NCBI GenBank assembly: GCA_946403735.1
Contig: CAMJAZ010000130.1
Span: forward strand, 1 to 5,823
Source of the DNA: an uncultured Selenomonadales bacterium
GTDB taxonomy: Bacteria; Bacillota; Negativicutes; Selenomonadales; Selenomonadaceae
Length of the DNA stretch: 5,823 nt
Direction: 5' to 3'
The notes under the pieces are model-generated. The model did not search any database, was not told the DNA's origin, and saw only the letters and a list, made by a program, of their open reading frames with translations. Of the stretch, positions 4,973 through 5,823 are shown piece by piece. Numbering within the stretch: the first letter of the stretch is position 1; every line of letters begins with the position of its first letter. Both the position numbers and the translations under genes were made by a program.

Positions 4973-5823
4973 ATGTTTGCAAAAATTAAGGCAGTCTCTT
5001 CGTACCTGCCCGAACTTATCGAAAAAAATAGTGACATTGTTGAAGAACGTTTCAGCAAAAAATTAGGCGTCGTCGACCGTCACATTGTCGCCGCTGATGA
5101 ATCTGCTGGCGATTTAGCATTCAAGGCGGCTGAAAAACTTTTCGCCGAATATGATATTGACCGTAACGAAACGGATTTTATTTTACTTTGCACTCAACAC
5201 CCCGATTATCAAATGCCGCACACTTCCCCGCACCTTCAATACCGTTTAGGGCTTGCACAAACTGTCGGCTCAATGGATATTGCGCTGGGCTGTTCTGGCT
5301 ACATTTACGGATTGGCAACTGCTAAAGGTTTAATTGAAGCTGGCATCGCTAAAAAAATTTTATTCCTTACGTCAAGCGTCTACACAAAATATATCAACGT
5401 GAAAGATACGTCAGTTCGCCCGCTTTTTGGTGACGGCGCAACTGCTACGTGGATTGAAGGCGTTGACGAACCTGCAGAAAATATTCGTGCCTTTGTATTT
5501 GGTACGGACGGCTCGCGCTACGATAGATTGTACATTCCAGTCGGTGGTAGCCGTTTGACGCCGCGCGATAATCCTGAAGTTTTTGAGTACGACGAAAATA
5601 AAAATTACCATTCCAACTACGAAGTTTATATGGACGGTACGGCGATTGCGTATTTCACTCTGCGCGAAGTTCCAAAACTTGTGGACAAAGTATTAAACGT
5701 CGCTAATATGACGCGCGAAGATTTGGACTACTGCATTTTCCACCAAGCTAATGAATTTATGCTTAAGTACGTGCAGCAAAAAGCTAAGCTTGAAAATGTT
5801 CCCTACCATAATAAAATTACTCA
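4973..5823 (+). CDS. 3-oxoacyl-ACP synthase III-like (FabH-like) protein, 3' end outside window
   Basis: A ketoacyl-ACP synthase III-family enzyme: thiolase fold, condensing an acyl-CoA starter with malonyl-ACP by decarboxylation. The window shows 283 codons of a usual 320-350, open at the right edge. Visible signs are the start MFAKIKAVSSYLPE, KLGVVDRHI (30-38), the nucleophile Cys107 in DIALGCSGYIYGLA (102-115), LFGDGAT (151-157), GTDGSRYDRLYIPVGGSR (177-194), YMDGTAIAYFTLREVP (219-234) and His257 in FHQAN (256-260). The catalytic Asn expected about 30 residues later lies past the edge. The GCSGYIYGL context differs from the AACAGF-like one of housekeeping FabH and resembles FabH-like proteins of glycan-modification clusters. 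ATG at 4973 has AAAGGA seven bases upstream. It follows the aminotransferase by 79 bases on the same strand and probably makes a short acyl chain for the aminosugar; a role in lipid synthesis is not excluded. Confidence 0.9.
   Translation, partial: MFAKIKAVSSYLPELIEKNSDIVEERFSKKLGVVDRHIVAADESAGDLAFKAAEKLFAEYDIDRNETDFILLCTQHPDYQMPHTSPHLQYRLGLAQTVGSMDIALGCSGYIYGLATAKGLIEAGIAKKILFLTSSVYTKYINVKDTSVRPLFGDGATATWIEGVDEPAENIRAFVFGTDGSRYDRLYIPVGGSRLTPRDNPEVFEYDENKNYHSNYEVYMDGTAIAYFTLREVPKLVDKVLNVANMTREDLDYCIFHQANEFMLKYVQQKAKLENVPYHNKIT

Noticed and set aside
5411..5611. Minus-strand open frame of 66 codons
   Set aside because: It is antisense to the FabH-like gene, which has strong family motifs across this interval.

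Overview
The window looks like a chromosomal segment of a low-to-moderate GC bacterium of the Firmicutes (Bacillota) type. The clues are strong AGGAGG-like ribosome binding sites, frequent TTG and GTG starts, a short one-membrane-segment signal peptidase I, and a consensus sigma-A promoter. A Negativicutes origin is a guess from overall impression and is not shown by the sequence. Two divergent transcription units share a 159-base intergenic region (3598-3756).

The leftward unit (minus strand, 3597 down to 1) is very compact. It begins with lepB (signal peptidase I), followed by three tandem paralogous genes for secreted proteins of about 200 residues with SH3-like segments. Next come pyrB (aspartate carbamoyltransferase) and an unrecognised gene that overlaps pyrB by ATGA and runs off the left edge. 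Gaps within this unit range from 22 bases to a 4-base overlap, so it reads as one operon. Its content is odd: an export protease, three of its likely substrates, and a pyrimidine biosynthesis enzyme.

The rightward unit (plus strand, 3757 to the right edge) has a near-perfect promoter (TTGCAA, 17 bases, TATAAT). It encodes a DegT/DnrJ/EryC1-family PLP sugar aminotransferase of the VioA/QdtB kind. A 79-base gap follows, holding a 7-base tandem repeat with inverted copies. After it comes a 3-oxoacyl-ACP synthase III-like enzyme, cut off by the right edge. The pairing suggests synthesis of an N-acylated 4-amino-4,6-dideoxy sugar for a surface glycan or flagellin: the aminotransferase makes the aminosugar and the FabH-like enzyme starts the short acyl chain placed on its nitrogen. 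The specific sugar and acyl group are inference.

The least explained part is the trio of secreted paralogs. Two carry exactly two cysteines in the mature protein, and the third has lost both. Their signal-peptide DNA groups them differently from their mature domains. No tRNA, rRNA, CRISPR array, insertion sequence or clear intrinsic terminator was seen, and no gene-free stretch exceeds 160 bases.
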